The notes beneath the pieces were generated by a model, which saw nothing but the letters and a program-made list of their open reading frames with translations, searched no databases and was not told the origin of the DNA. Below, one piece after another: positions 48,564-59,232 of a stretch of DNA of 64,000 bases (its first letter is position 1; each line of letters begins with the position of its first letter). The stretch lies in NCBI RefSeq assembly GCF_900188345.1, contig NZ_FZOD01000007.1, positions 1-64,000 of the forward strand, given 5' to 3'. This DNA comes from Streptosporangium subroseum. GTDB lineage: Bacteria > Actinomycetota > Actinomycetes > Streptosporangiales > Streptosporangiaceae. A program made the translations under genes and the position numbers.

Positions 48564-49186
48564 TGCTGGGCTCTCCCACCTCGCGCGACGCGAACCTACG
48601 CAGCGTGACGACCACCCAGGGCGGAGCACAGGGGCGGTACGGGCGCATTCAAGGGATCTGGCCACGCCGTCGTGGCCCGTTCCCACACGGGAAAATTCAG
48701 GGCCGGTCGACCGGCGGCCCCTCGAAAACCTTCCCGCGCCTCGCCATGCGCCTTCTCACACATCACGTATCTAAATAGTGCTTTATTGCAATATTTGTAA
48801 CGCTTCGGGCGAAGTATCACATGATCGACTATGAGCAATCAACCTCACGGTCGCCAATGCCCCTCCCCAAATCAGGACGAATCGCGCTATTCAGTTGGAA
48901 TTACCCGTTTATACACTTTCATCCTTTGCAGTGACCCGCGACGGTCACGGAACGTGTTCGCCATCTCACGTCTTCATCGTCACCCTCGCCTGTCCCGTCC
49001 GCTCCACCCGCCCATGCCGCCTCGGCGGTCTCACTCCCCATTCGATCCCGGAGCGGTTCGGACCGGCGCCGGGCGCGGCACGGACCGCCCGTCGGACACG
49101 ACGCGGCCCCTCCCCGGCTCCGCCGGACACGGCGCGGACCCCTCCATGGCCCGGTGCCGGGTTCGGGCGCCCCGCCGCCCGTGCCG
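48564..49186. other. Intergenic region upstream of the terpene operon
   Basis: A 623-base space between the terpene operon start and the UMP-kinase stop. The stretch 48770-48920 is unusually A/T-rich for this genome and contains the promoter described separately and a CTTCGGGCGAAG palindrome at 48803-48814. The part 48960-49180 is G/C-rich without a supported gene. Confidence 0.5.
48772..48800 (-). promoter_or_regulatory. Promoter of the terpene operon
   Basis: On the minus strand a -35-like TTACAA (48800-48795) and a -10-like TATTTA (48777-48772) are exactly 17 bases apart. Transcription would begin near 48765, leaving a leader of about 200 bases before the P450 start. The palindrome CTTCGGGCGAAG (48803-48814) lies directly upstream and may be an operator. 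Confidence 0.5.
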
Positions 49187-49924
49187 TCAGCCGTAGACGG
49201 CCCGCTCCACTTCCTTGTGGATGACGGTGCCGTGATGCTCGCCCTTGCAGATCGCCGCCATGAGACCCGGCCGCTCGATGTCGAAGACGTGCAGCGGCAC
49301 GCCGTGGTCCCGCGCCAGGATGAAGGCCGACTGGTCCATCACTCCGAGCCGGTTGTCGAGGACCTCGTCGTAGGTCAGCATCTCGAACCGGCGCGCGCCG
49401 GGATTGACGCCGGGATCGCTGTCGTACACCCCGTCGACGCCGTGCTTGGCGACGAGCAGCCCGTCCGCGTCGAGCTCCAGCGCGCGCTGGACGCTCGGGT
49501 AGTCGGTCGTGAGAAACGGCTGACCGATGCCGCAGGCGAGAATGAGCATCGCGCCCTTTTCCAGATGGTGTACGGCGCGCAGCCGTATAAACGGTTCGGC
49601 CACCCTGTCAATGGGAATGGCGGTCATCACCCGCACGTCGCGCTCCCCCAGGGCATTGAGCTTGCCTCGCAGAAGAAGGCTGTTGATTACGGTCGCCATC
49701 ATGCCGATATTGTCGGCCTCGACCCTGTCGATTCCCCATGAGTCCGACCTGCTCCCACGAAATACATTTCCACCGCCGACGACGATGGCGATCTCCACGC
49801 CGAGCTTGCGCACCTCGATGACCTCGGTCGCCAGGTGCTGCAGGGCCGCCGCACTGAACCCGTAATCGTCTTCTCCGGCGATCGCCCGCCCGCTGAGCTT
49901 GATGACGATTCTCTTGTATTTCAT
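49187..49924 (-). CDS. UMP kinase-like protein (PyrH family)
   Basis: 245 residues with the amino-acid-kinase fold: MKYKRIVIKLSGRAIAGEDD, VVGGGNVFRG, DNIGMMATVINSLLL and DGLLVAKHGVDGVYDSDP are PyrH signatures. Role: UMP to UDP phosphorylation. The usual pyrH sits between tsf and frr; here neither neighbour is present, which suggests a second copy or a specialised paralogue beside the diterpenoid genes. AGGGAG precedes the ATG. Confidence 0.8.
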   Translation of the reverse strand: MKYKRIVIKLSGRAIAGEDDYGFSAAALQHLATEVIEVRKLGVEIAIVVGGGNVFRGSRSDSWGIDRVEADNIGMMATVINSLLLRGKLNALGERDVRVMTAIPIDRVAEPFIRLRAVHHLEKGAMLILACGIGQPFLTTDYPSVQRALELDADGLLVAKHGVDGVYDSDPGVNPGARRFEMLTYDEVLDNRLGVMDQSAFILARDHGVPLHVFDIERPGLMAAICKGEHHGTVIHKEVERAVYG

Positions 49925-50262
49925 GCCTGCTCCCTGCCCTTGAGAAGCGTTGCCGACCGGCTCCCACAAGGATAATGGGTCATATCGGACTCCCCTTGGA
50001 GGCCTCAACCCACCGGGCAAGGCCATGAAAAAGCAAGTCCACCACAAAGCGTTTCCACCGCGTCCCCGCCGGGATTATCCGGCGCCCCATGGCCCGGTCA
50101 CCGATAAACAGTCACTCCGTAAACCCGCCGCTCATTTTGACGCGCGCTCACCGCACCCGGCACGGATCGCCGCCCCGCACGCGGTGTGGGCGGCGGGCGC
50201 CCCGCGTGCGGCGAGACCCATCGGCATGCCCGGCGCCCCCGCGACGGGCACGGGCGGGCGGC
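49925..50262 (-). terminator. Intergenic region with terminator hairpin after meaB
   Basis: CCGCACGCGG (50175-50184) pairs perfectly with CCGCGTGCGG (50202-50211) around a 17-base loop, about 50 bases past the meaB stop on the minus strand. It should end the methylmalonyl-CoA mutase operon. The rest of this 338-base gap holds the upstream region of the UMP-kinase gene and no gene. Confidence 0.65.
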
Positions 50263-51243
50263 TCAGCGCTGGAAGGCGGCCAGCAGGCGGTCGGCGGCGA
50301 GCGAGGGGGTGAGGGTGCCCTCCTGGACCTCGCGCTCCACCTCGGCGGTGATCGCCGCGACCTCGGGATGCCCGCGGAGCCGGGTCAGCAGCCGATCCGT
50401 GATCAGGGACCAGGTCCAGCGGACCTGCTGGCGCCGGCGCCGCTCGGCGAGCTCCCCGGAGGCCTCAAGGGCGTCGCGATGGTGGACGACCTGCTCCCAG
50501 AGCTCGTCCAGGCCCTTGCCCGTCAGCCCGCTGCAGGTGAGCACCGGGGGCGTGCGCTCCGGGCCCAGCAGGCGGAGCGCTCCGGCCAGCTCCCTGGCGG
50601 CCTTGCGGGCGTCCAGCTCGTGGGGGCTGCCCTCCGAGCCGTCGGCCTTGTTGATCGCGATCACGTCGGCCAGCTCCAGCACCCCCTTCTTGATGCCCTG
50701 GAGCTGGTCGCCGGTCCTGGCCAGGGTGAGGAGCAGGAAGGTGTCCACCATGTCGGCGACGGCGGTCTCGGACTGGCCGACGCCGACGGTCTCCACGAGC
50801 ACGACGTCATAGCCGGCCGCCTCCACGACGACCATCGCCTCCCGGGTCGCCCTGGTGACGCCGCCCAGCGTGCCCGAGGTCGGCGAGGGGCGGATGAAGG
50901 CATGGGGGTCGACGGCCAGGCGGGACATCCTGGTCTTGTCTCCGAGGATGCTGCCGCCCGTCCTGGTCGAGGACGGGTCGACGGCGAGCACCGCCACCCG
51001 GTGCCCCTCCGCCGTCAGGCGCACGCCGAGCGCGTCGATGAACGTGGACTTGCCGACGCCCGGCACGCCGGTGATGCCGACCCTGCGCGCCCTGCCCGCG
51101 AGCGGGGTCAGCTCGACCAGCAGGCGCTGCGCCAGGTCCTGGTGGTCGGGCCTGGAGGACTCCACCAGGGTGATCGCGCGGGCGATCCACGCCCGGGAGC
51201 CCTCCTTCACCCCCTGGACGTAGTCCTCAAGCGTCCGCGTCAT
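50263..51243 (-). CDS. meaB: Methylmalonyl-CoA mutase-associated GTPase MeaB
   Basis: 326 residues. Walker [43 protein letters not shown] (switch I and MeaB signature), [18 protein letters not shown] (G3) and INKADGSEG (NKxD) are present. Role: loads and protects the adenosylcobalamin cofactor of the mutase and removes damaged cofactor. The ATG lies 17 bases inside the end of mutB, so it is translationally coupled as the last gene of mutA-mutB-meaB. Confidence 0.95.
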   Translation of the reverse strand: MTRTLEDYVQGVKEGSRAWIARAITLVESSRPDHQDLAQRLLVELTPLAGRARRVGITGVPGVGKSTFIDALGVRLTAEGHRVAVLAVDPSSTRTGGSILGDKTRMSRLAVDPHAFIRPSPTSGTLGGVTRATREAMVVVEAAGYDVVLVETVGVGQSETAVADMVDTFLLLTLARTGDQLQGIKKGVLELADVIAINKADGSEGSPHELDARKAARELAGALRLLGPERTPPVLTCSGLTGKGLDELWEQVVHHRDALEASGELAERRRRQQVRWTWSLITDRLLTRLRGHPEVAAITAEVEREVQEGTLTPSLAADRLLAAFQR

Positions 51244-53416
51244 GGCCCAGCCGGGTGAGCAGGTCCGCCAGCAGTTCACGGGCCGCGTCGGCGATCACGG
51301 TGCCGGGCGGGAAGATCGCGCTCGCGCCCGCCGCGCGCAGCTCGTCGAAGTCGCCCTGCGGGATGACCCCGCCGACCACGATCATGACGTCGCCCGCGCC
51401 GAGGTCGGTCAGCGCCTCACGGAGCGCCGGCACGAGCGTGAGGTGCCCGGCGGCCAGCGAGTTCACGCCGACGACGTGCACGTCGGCCTCGACCGCCTGG
51501 CGGGCGACCTCCTCGGGGGTCTGGAACAGCGGGCCGACGTCCACGTCGAAACCGAGATCGGCGAAGGCCGTGGCGATCACCTTCTGGCCCCGGTCGTGGC
51601 CGTCCTGCCCCATCTTGGCCACCAGGATCCGCGGACGGCGGCCCTCCAGGCGCTCGAACTCGGCGCACGCCGCACGGACCTCGTCCACGCCGGATCCCAC
51701 CTCCTCGCGATACACCCCGGAGATCGTGCGGATCTGCGCCGCGTGCCGCCCGAACACCTTCTCCAGCGCGTCGGAGATCTCCCCGACCGTGGCCATGGCT
51801 CGGGCCGCCTCGATCGACAGCGCGAGCAGGTTGCCGTCGCCCTCCGCTCCCTTTGTCAGGGCCGCGAGCGCGTCCTCCACCCGCCGGGGGTCCCGCTCCT
51901 CGCGCAGCCGCCGGAGCTTGTCGAGCTGCTGGGCGCGGACGGAGGTGTTGTCGACCTTGAGCACCTCGATGGGCTCGTCGGCGTCGGGCCGGTATTTGTT
52001 GACGCCGATGACCGGCTGGCGTCCGGAGTCGATGCGCGCCTGGGTTCGGGCGGCTGCCTCCTCGATGCGGAGCTTCGGGAGCCCCTGGTCGATCGCCCTC
52101 GCCATGCCTCCGGCGGCCTCGACCTCCTCGATGTGGCCCCAGGCCCTGCGAGCCAGCTCGTGGGTGAGCCGCTCGACGTAGTAGGAACCGCCCCAGGGGT
52201 CGATCACCCGGCAGGTGCCCGACTCCTGCTGGAGCAGGAGCTGGGTGTTACGGGCGATCCGGGCGGAGAAGTCGGTGGGAAGGGCCAGCGCCTCGTCGAG
52301 GGCGTTGGTGTGCAGCGACTGGGTGTGGCCCTGGGTGGCGGCCATCGCCTCGACGCAGGTGCGGACGACGTTGTTGTAGACGTCCTGGGCGGTGAGCGAC
52401 CAGCCCGAGGTCTGCGAATGGGTCCGCAGCGAGAGCGACTTCGGATTCTTCGCATCGAACCCGGACACCAGGCGCGCCCAGAGCAGCCGCGCGGCCCGCA
52501 GCTTGGCGACCTCCATGAAGAAGTTCATGCCGATGCACCAGAAGAACGACAGGCGCGGCGCGAAGGCGTCGATGTCCAGGCCCGTCTCGACGCCCGCCCG
52601 CAGATACTCCACCCCGTCGGCGAGGGTGTAGGCGAGCTCCAGGTCGCACGTGGCCCCGGCCTCCTGGATGTGGTAGCCGGAGATCGAGATCGAGTTGAAC
52701 TTCGGCATCTTCTGGCTGGTGTAGGCGAAGATGTCGGAGATAATCCGCATCGAGGGGCCCGGCGGGTAGATGTAGGTGTTGCGGACCATGAACTCCTTGA
52801 GGATGTCGTTCTGGATGGTCCCCGCCAGCTGCTCGGGCGCCACCCCCTGCTCCTCGGCGGCCACGACGTAGAGCGCGAGCACCGGGAGCACCGCGCCGTT
52901 CATGGTCATCGACACGCTCATCCTGTCGAGGGGGATCCCGTCGAAGAGCTGCCGCATGTCGTAGATGGAGTCGATGGCCACGCCGGCCATGCCGACGTCT
53001 CCAGCCACCCGCGGGTGGTCGGAGTCGTAGCCGCGGTGGGTGGCCAGGTCGAAGGCGACCGACAGCCCCTTCTGCCCGGCGGCCAGGTTGCGCCGGTAGA
53101 AGGCGTTCGACTCGGTGGCGGTGGAGAACCCGGCATACTGCCGGATGGTCCACGGCTGGTTGACGTACATGGTCGGGTACGGTCCGCGCAGGTACGGCGC
53201 GGCGCCCGGATAGGTCTCCAGGAAGTCGATCCCGGCCAGGTCGGCGGAGGTGTAGAGCGGCTTGACGTCGATTCCCTCCGGCGTCTCCCACACCAGGTCC
53301 TCCGGGCCCTTCCCGGTGGCGTCCCGTACGGCGCGCGCCCAGTCGTCCAGGTCCCGGCCCTGGGCCGGGGTCACGGACTCAGGCCTGAGCCCGATCTCGG
53401 AGAAGTCGGGAATCAT
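51227..53416 (-). CDS. mutB: Methylmalonyl-CoA mutase large (catalytic) subunit
   Basis: 729 residues. TIM barrel with [20 protein letters not shown] (substrate-binding Tyr and Arg) and the C-terminal B12-binding domain with [13 protein letters not shown] (DxHxxG His ligand), SLAAGH and VGGVIP. Reaction: (R)-methylmalonyl-CoA to succinyl-CoA using adenosylcobalamin. The ATG overlaps the mutA stop (ATGA) and has GGGGGTG upstream. Forms a heterodimer with MutA. Confidence 0.96.
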   Translation of the reverse strand: MIPDFSEIGLRPESVTPAQGRDLDDWARAVRDATGKGPEDLVWETPEGIDVKPLYTSADLAGIDFLETYPGAAPYLRGPYPTMYVNQPWTIRQYAGFSTATESNAFYRRNLAAGQKGLSVAFDLATHRGYDSDHPRVAGDVGMAGVAIDSIYDMRQLFDGIPLDRMSVSMTMNGAVLPVLALYVVAAEEQGVAPEQLAGTIQNDILKEFMVRNTYIYPPGPSMRIISDIFAYTSQKMPKFNSISISGYHIQEAGATCDLELAYTLADGVEYLRAGVETGLDIDAFAPRLSFFWCIGMNFFMEVAKLRAARLLWARLVSGFDAKNPKSLSLRTHSQTSGWSLTAQDVYNNVVRTCVEAMAATQGHTQSLHTNALDEALALPTDFSARIARNTQLLLQQESGTCRVIDPWGGSYYVERLTHELARRAWGHIEEVEAAGGMARAIDQGLPKLRIEEAAARTQARIDSGRQPVIGVNKYRPDADEPIEVLKVDNTSVRAQQLDKLRRLREERDPRRVEDALAALTKGAEGDGNLLALSIEAARAMATVGEISDALEKVFGRHAAQIRTISGVYREEVGSGVDEVRAACAEFERLEGRRPRILVAKMGQDGHDRGQKVIATAFADLGFDVDVGPLFQTPEEVARQAVEADVHVVGVNSLAAGHLTLVPALREALTDLGAGDVMIVVGGVIPQGDFDELRAAGASAIFPPGTVIADAARELLADLLTRLGHDADA

Positions 53417-55161
53417 CGAGTCACCCCCAGGTCGTCGAAGGTCGTGCGGAGCACCCCGAGCGCGTCGCACCCGGCGTAGAGATCGGCGTCCACGCCCGCG
53501 AACTCTCCCTTCCTACCCGCCAGCCAGACCTTTTGCGCCCCGGCGCGTCTCAGCGCGGCGGCCACCGCCCCGGCGTGCTCGCCGTACAGCCTGTCGCTCG
53601 AACACAGGCACACGACCGCGCCGCCGCCGGCGGCGATGAAGTCGGCGGCGATCCGATCGGGATCCACCCCGTGCCCGCCGGTCACGGTGGCGATGCCCCC
53701 GGACTGGAACAGGTTGGCCGCGAACGACGCCCTGGCCGTATAGGCGGCCACCGGGCCGATGGTCGCCAGGAACACCGTCGGGCGGATCTCCTGGGCGTCG
53801 GCCAGATCGCGCAGCGCCTCGAACTCCTGGGCGTAGTGCACTCCGGTGACCTCACCCGGCCGGGGCGCCCGGGAGGGGCGCCTCTCCCCGATGTTCGGGA
53901 ACTCGCTGACACCGGTGATCGGGTCGCGACGCCGGGCGATGTTGGCCGCGCGCCTCTTCCAGGTCGCGGCGAGCCGATCGGCGACGAGCCCGGACTCCCG
54001 GGCCGCCGCCATGCCGCCCGCGCGCTCGATCTCCTGGAACCACTCCCAGGCCTTCTCCGCCAGATCCTCGGTGAGCCGCTCGACGTACCAGGAGCCTCCG
54101 GCCGGGTCGATCACCCGGGCCACTCCCGCCTCCTCCATCAGCAGCGCCTGGGTGTTTCGCGCGATACGGCGGGCGAAGGCGTCCGGCAGGCCGAGACGCG
54201 CGTCGAACGGCTGAACGGTCACCGCGTCTGCCCCGCCCGTCCCCGCCGCGAAGCAGGCGAGCGTGGTGCGGAGCATGTTCACCCACGGGTCGCGGGCGGT
54301 CATCATGGCCGAGGAGGTCACGGCGTGCTGCCGCTGCCCGGCGTCCGAGCCGCACACCTCGGCGACCCGCGCCCAGAGCCTGCGCGCGGCACGGAGCTTG
54401 GCGATGGTGAGAAACTGGTCGGCGGTGGCCGCGTAGCGGAACTCCAGCTGCCCGAACGCCTCCTCGACCGTGAGACCGGCCCCGGTGAGGGTCCGCAGGG
54501 CGGCGACTCCGGCGGCGACGGAGCAGCCGAGTTCCTCCGCGTCGCTTCCGCCCTCGTCGTGGTACGGCGTGCCGTCCACGGTGATCGCCCTGAGGTCCGG
54601 GAAGTTCTCGGCACAGAGGCGGGCCAGCTCGATCGCGGTCTCCGGGTCGGCGAGCGCGTCGGCGCCCAGGTTTCCGGCGAGCGCGCCGGATCCCTTCCGC
54701 TCGGCCAGCTCGAACAGCACCCCGGCCGCCTCGCGGGTCCGCCCGCCCGCGTCCAGGGTGACCGAGATCAGCTCCAGATAGACCCGCTCCAGGACCCGTG
54801 GCAGGTCTTCGGGCTCCAGGGCGAGCCAGAGCGAGGTGACGCCGTTCTCCAGATCGGCCAGAACCGCCTCCGGATCGGCCACCTCGTGCCGCTGCCTCAC
54901 GTCCCAGCCTCCGCCCTCGGGGCGGGAGCCGCGGATGTAGGGGGCCGATCCCGGCAGGCCGGGATCGCCGGGAAGATCGGAGGCGTCGTAGAGCGGCGCG
55001 ATCGTCACGCCGTCGTACGTGATGGAGGCCAGTGCCTCCTCGGGGGAGCCGGTCTCGACTCCCGACTTGCGCAGGACCCCGAGCGCGAGCTCACGCCACC
55101 GTTCACGCGTGACCGACGGGAACACCGCATCCGGCCGGGATCCATCAAGCGGCACCTTCAT
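53413..55161 (-). CDS. mutA: Methylmalonyl-CoA mutase small subunit
   Basis: 582 residues. Same overall fold as MutB (TIM barrel and flavodoxin-like C-terminus), but the C-terminal domain lacks DxHxxG, as expected for the structural subunit that does not bind B12. [27 protein letters not shown] and [21 protein letters not shown] are family segments. ATG 55161 is used; an in-frame GTG at 55182 is the alternative and no strong ribosome site decides it. First gene of the operon. Confidence 0.94.
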   Translation of the reverse strand: MKVPLDGSRPDAVFPSVTRERWRELALGVLRKSGVETGSPEEALASITYDGVTIAPLYDASDLPGDPGLPGSAPYIRGSRPEGGGWDVRQRHEVADPEAVLADLENGVTSLWLALEPEDLPRVLERVYLELISVTLDAGGRTREAAGVLFELAERKGSGALAGNLGADALADPETAIELARLCAENFPDLRAITVDGTPYHDEGGSDAEELGCSVAAGVAALRTLTGAGLTVEEAFGQLEFRYAATADQFLTIAKLRAARRLWARVAEVCGSDAGQRQHAVTSSAMMTARDPWVNMLRTTLACFAAGTGGADAVTVQPFDARLGLPDAFARRIARNTQALLMEEAGVARVIDPAGGSWYVERLTEDLAEKAWEWFQEIERAGGMAAARESGLVADRLAATWKRRAANIARRRDPITGVSEFPNIGERRPSRAPRPGEVTGVHYAQEFEALRDLADAQEIRPTVFLATIGPVAAYTARASFAANLFQSGGIATVTGGHGVDPDRIAADFIAAGGGAVVCLCSSDRLYGEHAGAVAAALRRAGAQKVWLAGRKGEFAGVDADLYAGCDALGVLRTTFDDLGVTR

Positions 55162-55239
55162 GCACCGGATAGTAAGCGCCACGGCTGAAAAATATTGTTC
55201 CGGGTCCCCCCTACGCGACCGCGATTCTCGCGGCCGACA

Positions 55240-56010
55240 TCAGCTGATGGGCTCCTCCCAGGTCGCGTTCCAGGTGGCGCGGTCGACGGTGCCGGTGACG
55301 GGCAGATCCTTCTCCTGCTGGAACGTACGGCAGACGTCACGGGAGCCCGGGCCGTACAGGCCGTCGACGTCGATGGCCCAGCCGCGCTTGTCCATCTGTG
55401 CCTGCCAGGTGCGGACGTCCTCGCCGCTCATGACCGGCGGGTATTTGAGGACCCGGCCGGAGAAGGAGGGGTGCGGCTCGGGCGGTCCGACGGGGCCGCT
55501 GCCGGGGCGCGGCGCGCCCTGCCTGATCCAGGCGTACAGGGGCTCGCCCGGGCAGCTGGTGGCGTAGCCGTCCCGGTGGCCCTTGATCTCCTTGCCCGCG
55601 CCGCCCTTGTCCCTGAGATATTCGATGGCGTCGAGGATGCCGTGCAGGATGTTGTCGGTCGGCTTGGTCAGCCCGGACGAGCCGACCAGGCCGAGCACGG
55701 CGTAGTGGCCGCTGTTGAGCCCGGCGCCGTTGGCGGCCGGCAGGTGGTTCAGGCCCCTGCCCTCGAACACCTTCCGATGCGGGCAGACCAGCAGCGAATA
55801 ACCGACGTCAATCCATCCGTTCCCATCCATGTGCTGGTTCTGGATCGATTTCACCAGGGCGACGCACTTAGCATGATCGTTAACGATGCCCGGGCTGATC
55901 TGGCCCCCGGTGTAGTGAACCTTCACACCCTTGGTGGAGCTGAGCCGGCTGTAGGAACCACGTGGCTCCCGGGCGCCCCACTCCCGACGGGTAACAAGAT
56001 CGATGGCCAC
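55240..56010 (-). CDS. N-acetylmuramoyl-L-alanine amidase/PGRP with peptidoglycan-binding domain
   Basis: 256 residues from a GTG with GGAGA eight bases upstream. An amidase_2/PGRP fold at about 1-165 has zinc residues in KVHYTGG (His) and IKGHRDGYATSCPGE (His, Cys). A PG_binding_1 domain follows at about 185-256 (VRTWQAQMDKRGWAIDVDGLYGPGSRDVCRTFQ). No signal peptide is present, so it may act inside after lysis, in recycling, or be exported otherwise. Such signal-less PGRP-type amidases are common in actinomycetes. Single gene. Confidence 0.85.
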   Translation of the reverse strand: MAIDLVTRREWGAREPRGSYSRLSSTKGVKVHYTGGQISPGIVNDHAKCVALVKSIQNQHMDGNGWIDVGYSLLVCPHRKVFEGRGLNHLPAANGAGLNSGHYAVLGLVGSSGLTKPTDNILHGILDAIEYLRDKGGAGKEIKGHRDGYATSCPGEPLYAWIRQGAPRPGSGPVGPPEPHPSFSGRVLKYPPVMSGEDVRTWQAQMDKRGWAIDVDGLYGPGSRDVCRTFQQEKDLPVTGTVDRATWNATWEEPIS

Positions 56011-56852
56011 GAGATGTCTCCACGGTTTGGTGAGATGGCTTACCGGAGCGTAATAGGCGACATGGCGCAATATGGCTGGGTTCGCCAATTGGTCTGCCGG
56101 CAAATCGTCACGCGACGCGTCTCCAGGTAATCGCCGGGTAGATAAACAGCCATTTTCTTACCGGAACAGAAGCCCCTAAACCGGCCGTGAGATCAGCGGC
56201 CGGGGGCACACAGTCGAGGGCGGCCTCGATCGACGGGGGCCGACCTGGGCGGGAATGCGCCGTCGCGGGCGACGAGAGGGATCGGGAGCCGAGCGGCGTG
56301 CCGCGATCCGTTCAATGCGCATGAGGGGATCCGTTCAATGCGCGTAAGGGTAGGGAGGCACCGGCCACCGCTTGGTCGTAAATCGGGCAAGAGTGTACAA
56401 TTTCGTACGGTTGCGCGACTGACGGGAACCACGCCCGCCACACCGTGGATCGGGATGATCGGCCAAGAGATCCCAGCCGCCGACGCCGAAGCTCCACACC
56501 AAGATCGTGGCCCCGCTGGAAACGCGCCGCCGGACACCCCTGATGCGCCGTTGGAGGCCCGACTCCCGCGGCTGTTCCGGCTCCCTCAGCAGGCGACGCA
56601 TCGGACCAGAGGAGCCGCACCAGGCGATCGCGGCCGCCGCCCGCGCGGTACGGCACGTCGCCGACGAGCGGAGCCGATCACAGCACCGGCCCCGCCACAG
56701 ACCATCGACATGGAACCCGCCAAGACCACCCATACGCGCCGTCGCAGAGCCGTCGCCTGGTTCACATCCTAAAGTTCCTCAAAATTCTTCGAAGAGTTTT
56801 GTACACGTAAAACCCTTCGACCGGCAGGCGACCAGAGAGGATCATTGCCGCC
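56011..56852. promoter_or_regulatory. Long intergenic region with direct and inverted repeats
   Basis: This 842-base region lies between the amidase gene (minus) and the AAA ATPase gene (plus) and holds no convincing gene. GATCCGTTCAATGCGC occurs twice (56305-56320 and 56328-56343, 23-base spacing). At 56780-56801 a 22-base inverted repeat with the perfect core TCTTCGAAGA and one mismatched pair lies 52 bases upstream of the ATPase start and is a candidate operator. A/T-rich sequence around it marks a likely promoter. Confidence 0.55.
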
Positions 56853-57956
56853 ATGTCCGTTCTCAAGGAGGTCCACTTCACTCCGGAGCCACGCCCGGCC
56901 GAGCTACCGATGAAGATCTGGCTCGACGACGGCGACTCGGCCGTGGACGTGATCGACGCGCTCGCGCTCTCGCCCTTCGCCACGGGAGCACAGCCCTGGT
57001 CGTGCACCGCGAGCCTGGAGCGGGTCCGTACCGAGGCCTCGCTCACGCCGGCCTCCGGGACGCTGATCCGTGCGGCGCTGGAGGAGGACGGCCGAGACTC
57101 CCGGCTGACGTGCGGAGAGGGCTGGACGCTGCGCGTGGTCCGCTACCGCAACCGGGCCGCCACGGTCAGCGTGACGGCGGTCGACGAGGAGCTGGCCCGT
57201 TCGATCGTCAAGGAGGTCACCAAGGACGCGGTGGAACCCGCGCCCGAGAGCGACCACGTCGAGATGGGCTTCTGGTGGCAGGGCGCCCACGGTGGCCGCC
57301 GCTCGGAGAAGCCGATCACCGCATCCCCCTGGCAGGAGATCAGCGGCAACTACGCCAAGTCCCTCAACGACCCGATCTCACGCCTGATGTCCGTCACCCC
57401 CGCCGACGTGCACGGCCGCCTGGTCCTGCTGCACGGCCCGCCCGGCACAGGAAAGACGACGCTGCTGCGCACGCTCGCCCACGAGTGGCGGTCGTGGTGC
57501 CAGGTCGACTGCGTGCTGGACCCGGAGCAGTTGTTCAACTCCCCCGGCTACCTGATGGAGGTCGCGGTCGGCTCGGACGACGACGGCAAGAAGTGGCGGC
57601 TCCTCGTGCTGGAGGACTGCGACGAGCTGATCAGGTCCGGGGCCAAGGAGGCGACGGGTCAGGGCCTCTCCCGCCTGCTCAACCTGACGGACGGCCTGCT
57701 CGGCCAGGGCCGCGACGTGCTGGTGGCCATCACCACCAACGAGAACCTCGCCCGCCTCCACCCCGCCGTGGTCCGTCCCGGACGCTGCCTCACCCAGATC
57801 GAGGTGGGCGGCCTCCCCCACGAGGAGGCGGCTCACTGGCTCGGCACCTCCGAGGGCGTGCCCTCCTCCGGCGCCACCCTCGCCGAACTGTTCGCCATGC
57901 GCGACGGCTTCCTCAACCACTCGACGGTCCAGGAGAACACCGGCCTCTACCTCTGA
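56853..57956 (+). CDS. DUF5925-type AAA ATPase
   Basis: 367 residues. The first 150 residues are a domain seen ahead of AAA modules in actinomycetes (DUF5925-like). The AAA core has Walker A LLHGPPGTGKTTLLRTL, Walker B LLVLEDCDELI, sensor-like VAITTNENLARL and a conserved Arg in VVRPGRCL. Role: ATP-driven remodelling of an unknown client. No neighbour suggests a partner. The upstream 22-base inverted repeat may control it. Confidence 0.82.
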   Translation: MSVLKEVHFTPEPRPAELPMKIWLDDGDSAVDVIDALALSPFATGAQPWSCTASLERVRTEASLTPASGTLIRAALEEDGRDSRLTCGEGWTLRVVRYRNRAATVSVTAVDEELARSIVKEVTKDAVEPAPESDHVEMGFWWQGAHGGRRSEKPITASPWQEISGNYAKSLNDPISRLMSVTPADVHGRLVLLHGPPGTGKTTLLRTLAHEWRSWCQVDCVLDPEQLFNSPGYLMEVAVGSDDDGKKWRLLVLEDCDELIRSGAKEATGQGLSRLLNLTDGLLGQGRDVLVAITTNENLARLHPAVVRPGRCLTQIEVGGLPHEEAAHWLGTSEGVPSSGATLAELFAMRDGFLNHSTVQENTGLYL

Positions 57957-57957
57957 T

Positions 57958-58203
57958 GCCTCCGACGACCGCGAGCCCGCGGTCCCTGCCTTCGAGGACT
58001 TGACGCGCCACGCCGGGGGCACCGGGCTGGGCCTGCCGATCGCCCGGCAGATCGCCGAGACGAGCGGGGGCAGCCTCCAGATCGAGGACAGCCCCCGCGG
58101 CGCGCGTTTTGTCCTGTGTCTTCCGGTCCACGATGGTGATGCGGCTTCTCTCGCTTCGGAACCCGGCATCCTTCACCCGGACGTGTCCCCGATCGCCGGG
58201 TAG
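57958..58203 (+). pseudogene. 3' remnant of a sensor histidine kinase (HATPase domain end)
   Basis: The frame reads AFEDLTRHAGGTGLGLPIAR then QIAETSGGSLQIEDSPRGA and RFVLCLP, the G2 box and terminal strands of a histidine kinase ATPase domain. Everything upstream (H-box, N and G1 boxes, sensor) is absent; the preceding gene is an unrelated AAA ATPase ending two bases before. It is therefore a truncated fragment left by deletion or transfer, not an expressed kinase. Confidence 0.75.
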
Positions 58204-58328
58204 GTTCCGTACTCCCGACGCTAGGACCGCTCCCGCGAATCCCTCGATCGCTCCCCCGCCTGCGAACTCGGCCAAATATTCACCGAAGACGTCGCCCACC
58301 ACAGCGCGTCGAAGGGTAGAACATCCTC

Positions 58329-58532
58329 ATGGCGGCCCGAGACCATGAGCTTCTGCGTGCTGCCAAACACATCGCCACCGCGCTGGGCTTCACCCCCGAT
58401 GAGGTCATGCGACGCGTCGTGGAGCTGGGCCGCGGCGACCGCGCCGACTGGTCCAGCAGCGAACTCCTGCTGCTTGCTCTCGCTCAACTGACAACCGAGC
58501 GGCCAACCTCTCCAGGAGTGGGTGGGCGCTGA
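58329..58532 (+). CDS. Small hypothetical protein
   Basis: 67 residues (MAARDHELLRAAKHIATALG, GFTPDEVMRRVVELGRGD), predicted mainly helical with G/C-rich third positions. No family is recognised. The ribosome site is weak (GGGTAG). It lies after the kinase remnant and converges on the carbonic anhydrase gene. Confidence 0.4.
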   Translation: MAARDHELLRAAKHIATALGFTPDEVMRRVVELGRGDRADWSSSELLLLALAQLTTERPTSPGVGGR

Positions 58533-58563
58533 GACGGTCGAGAACAAAACTCGCCCATCGACG

Positions 58564-59109
58564 TCACACGTCCGCCGACCGGGGATACCGGGCGTCGAGA
58601 ATGGTGGTGACGCGTCCGGTGTCGATGTCATACACGTGGCCCGAGACACTCACTTTGGGTGAGAGCACAGGCGACGCGAGAAGCCGTTCGACGTCGGTCC
58701 TCACGGTGGTCTGCGGGTCGGCGACCTCGGTGGCTCCCAGCGCCGCCTCGGATATGCCGGTCGCCCGAGCGGCTTCACGCCGAAAGGCGGGGTCGGCCAG
58801 AAAGCCCGTTCCGCATTGTGTGTGGTGGACGACAGCCACCTCGAAGAGCCTGTCAGGCATGCCGAACACCTTCTCGGCCAGGAAGGCGAGGTAGGAGATG
58901 TCCTCGATCACGGCCTGGGTGACGCGTCCGCCCGCGTTACGGATGACGGGAGCGTCTCCGAGCCGAAGCCCGAGGACGATCGCGGGGTCGACTCGGTGGT
59001 CGAGGCAGGTGACGACAAGCAGCTGGGCGGCCGGCGGGCCGAGCGGCACCGGGGTGTAGCCGCGGGCGAATTGCTCGTTGCGTTCAAGCAGCAAGGTCAT
59101 CCTGGTCAT
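58564..59109 (-). CDS. Beta-carbonic anhydrase
   Basis: 181 residues. Zinc ligands and catalytic dyad are visible: TCLDHRVDP (Cys, Asp-x-Arg) and VVHHTQCGTGFL (His, Cys). APVIRNAGGRVT is the family's strand. Reaction: reversible hydration of CO2 to bicarbonate in the cytoplasm; it resembles the mycobacterial Rv1284-type. ATG 59109 or 59100. It is divergent from a TetR gene with two operator palindromes in between. Confidence 0.92.
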   Translation of the reverse strand: MTRMTLLLERNEQFARGYTPVPLGPPAAQLLVVTCLDHRVDPAIVLGLRLGDAPVIRNAGGRVTQAVIEDISYLAFLAEKVFGMPDRLFEVAVVHHTQCGTGFLADPAFRREAARATGISEAALGATEVADPQTTVRTDVERLLASPVLSPKVSVSGHVYDIDTGRVTTILDARYPRSADV

Positions 59110-59232
59110 GGTGATGTCCGTTCGGGTTCAGGTGGTCGTTCTCATCGCCCTGCCGCGACCACGCACTGGAAGACCGAAGTGCGCCGAGTGTCGCGGCGGC
59201 CTCCACGTCCGTCAGTCCTCCGTCGACGCTTA

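Noticed and set aside
47181-48686. Longer start for the diterpenoid P450 at 48686
   Set aside because: The additional 41 residues are Arg/Ser-rich without a membrane anchor, and ATG 48563 has a good ribosome site.
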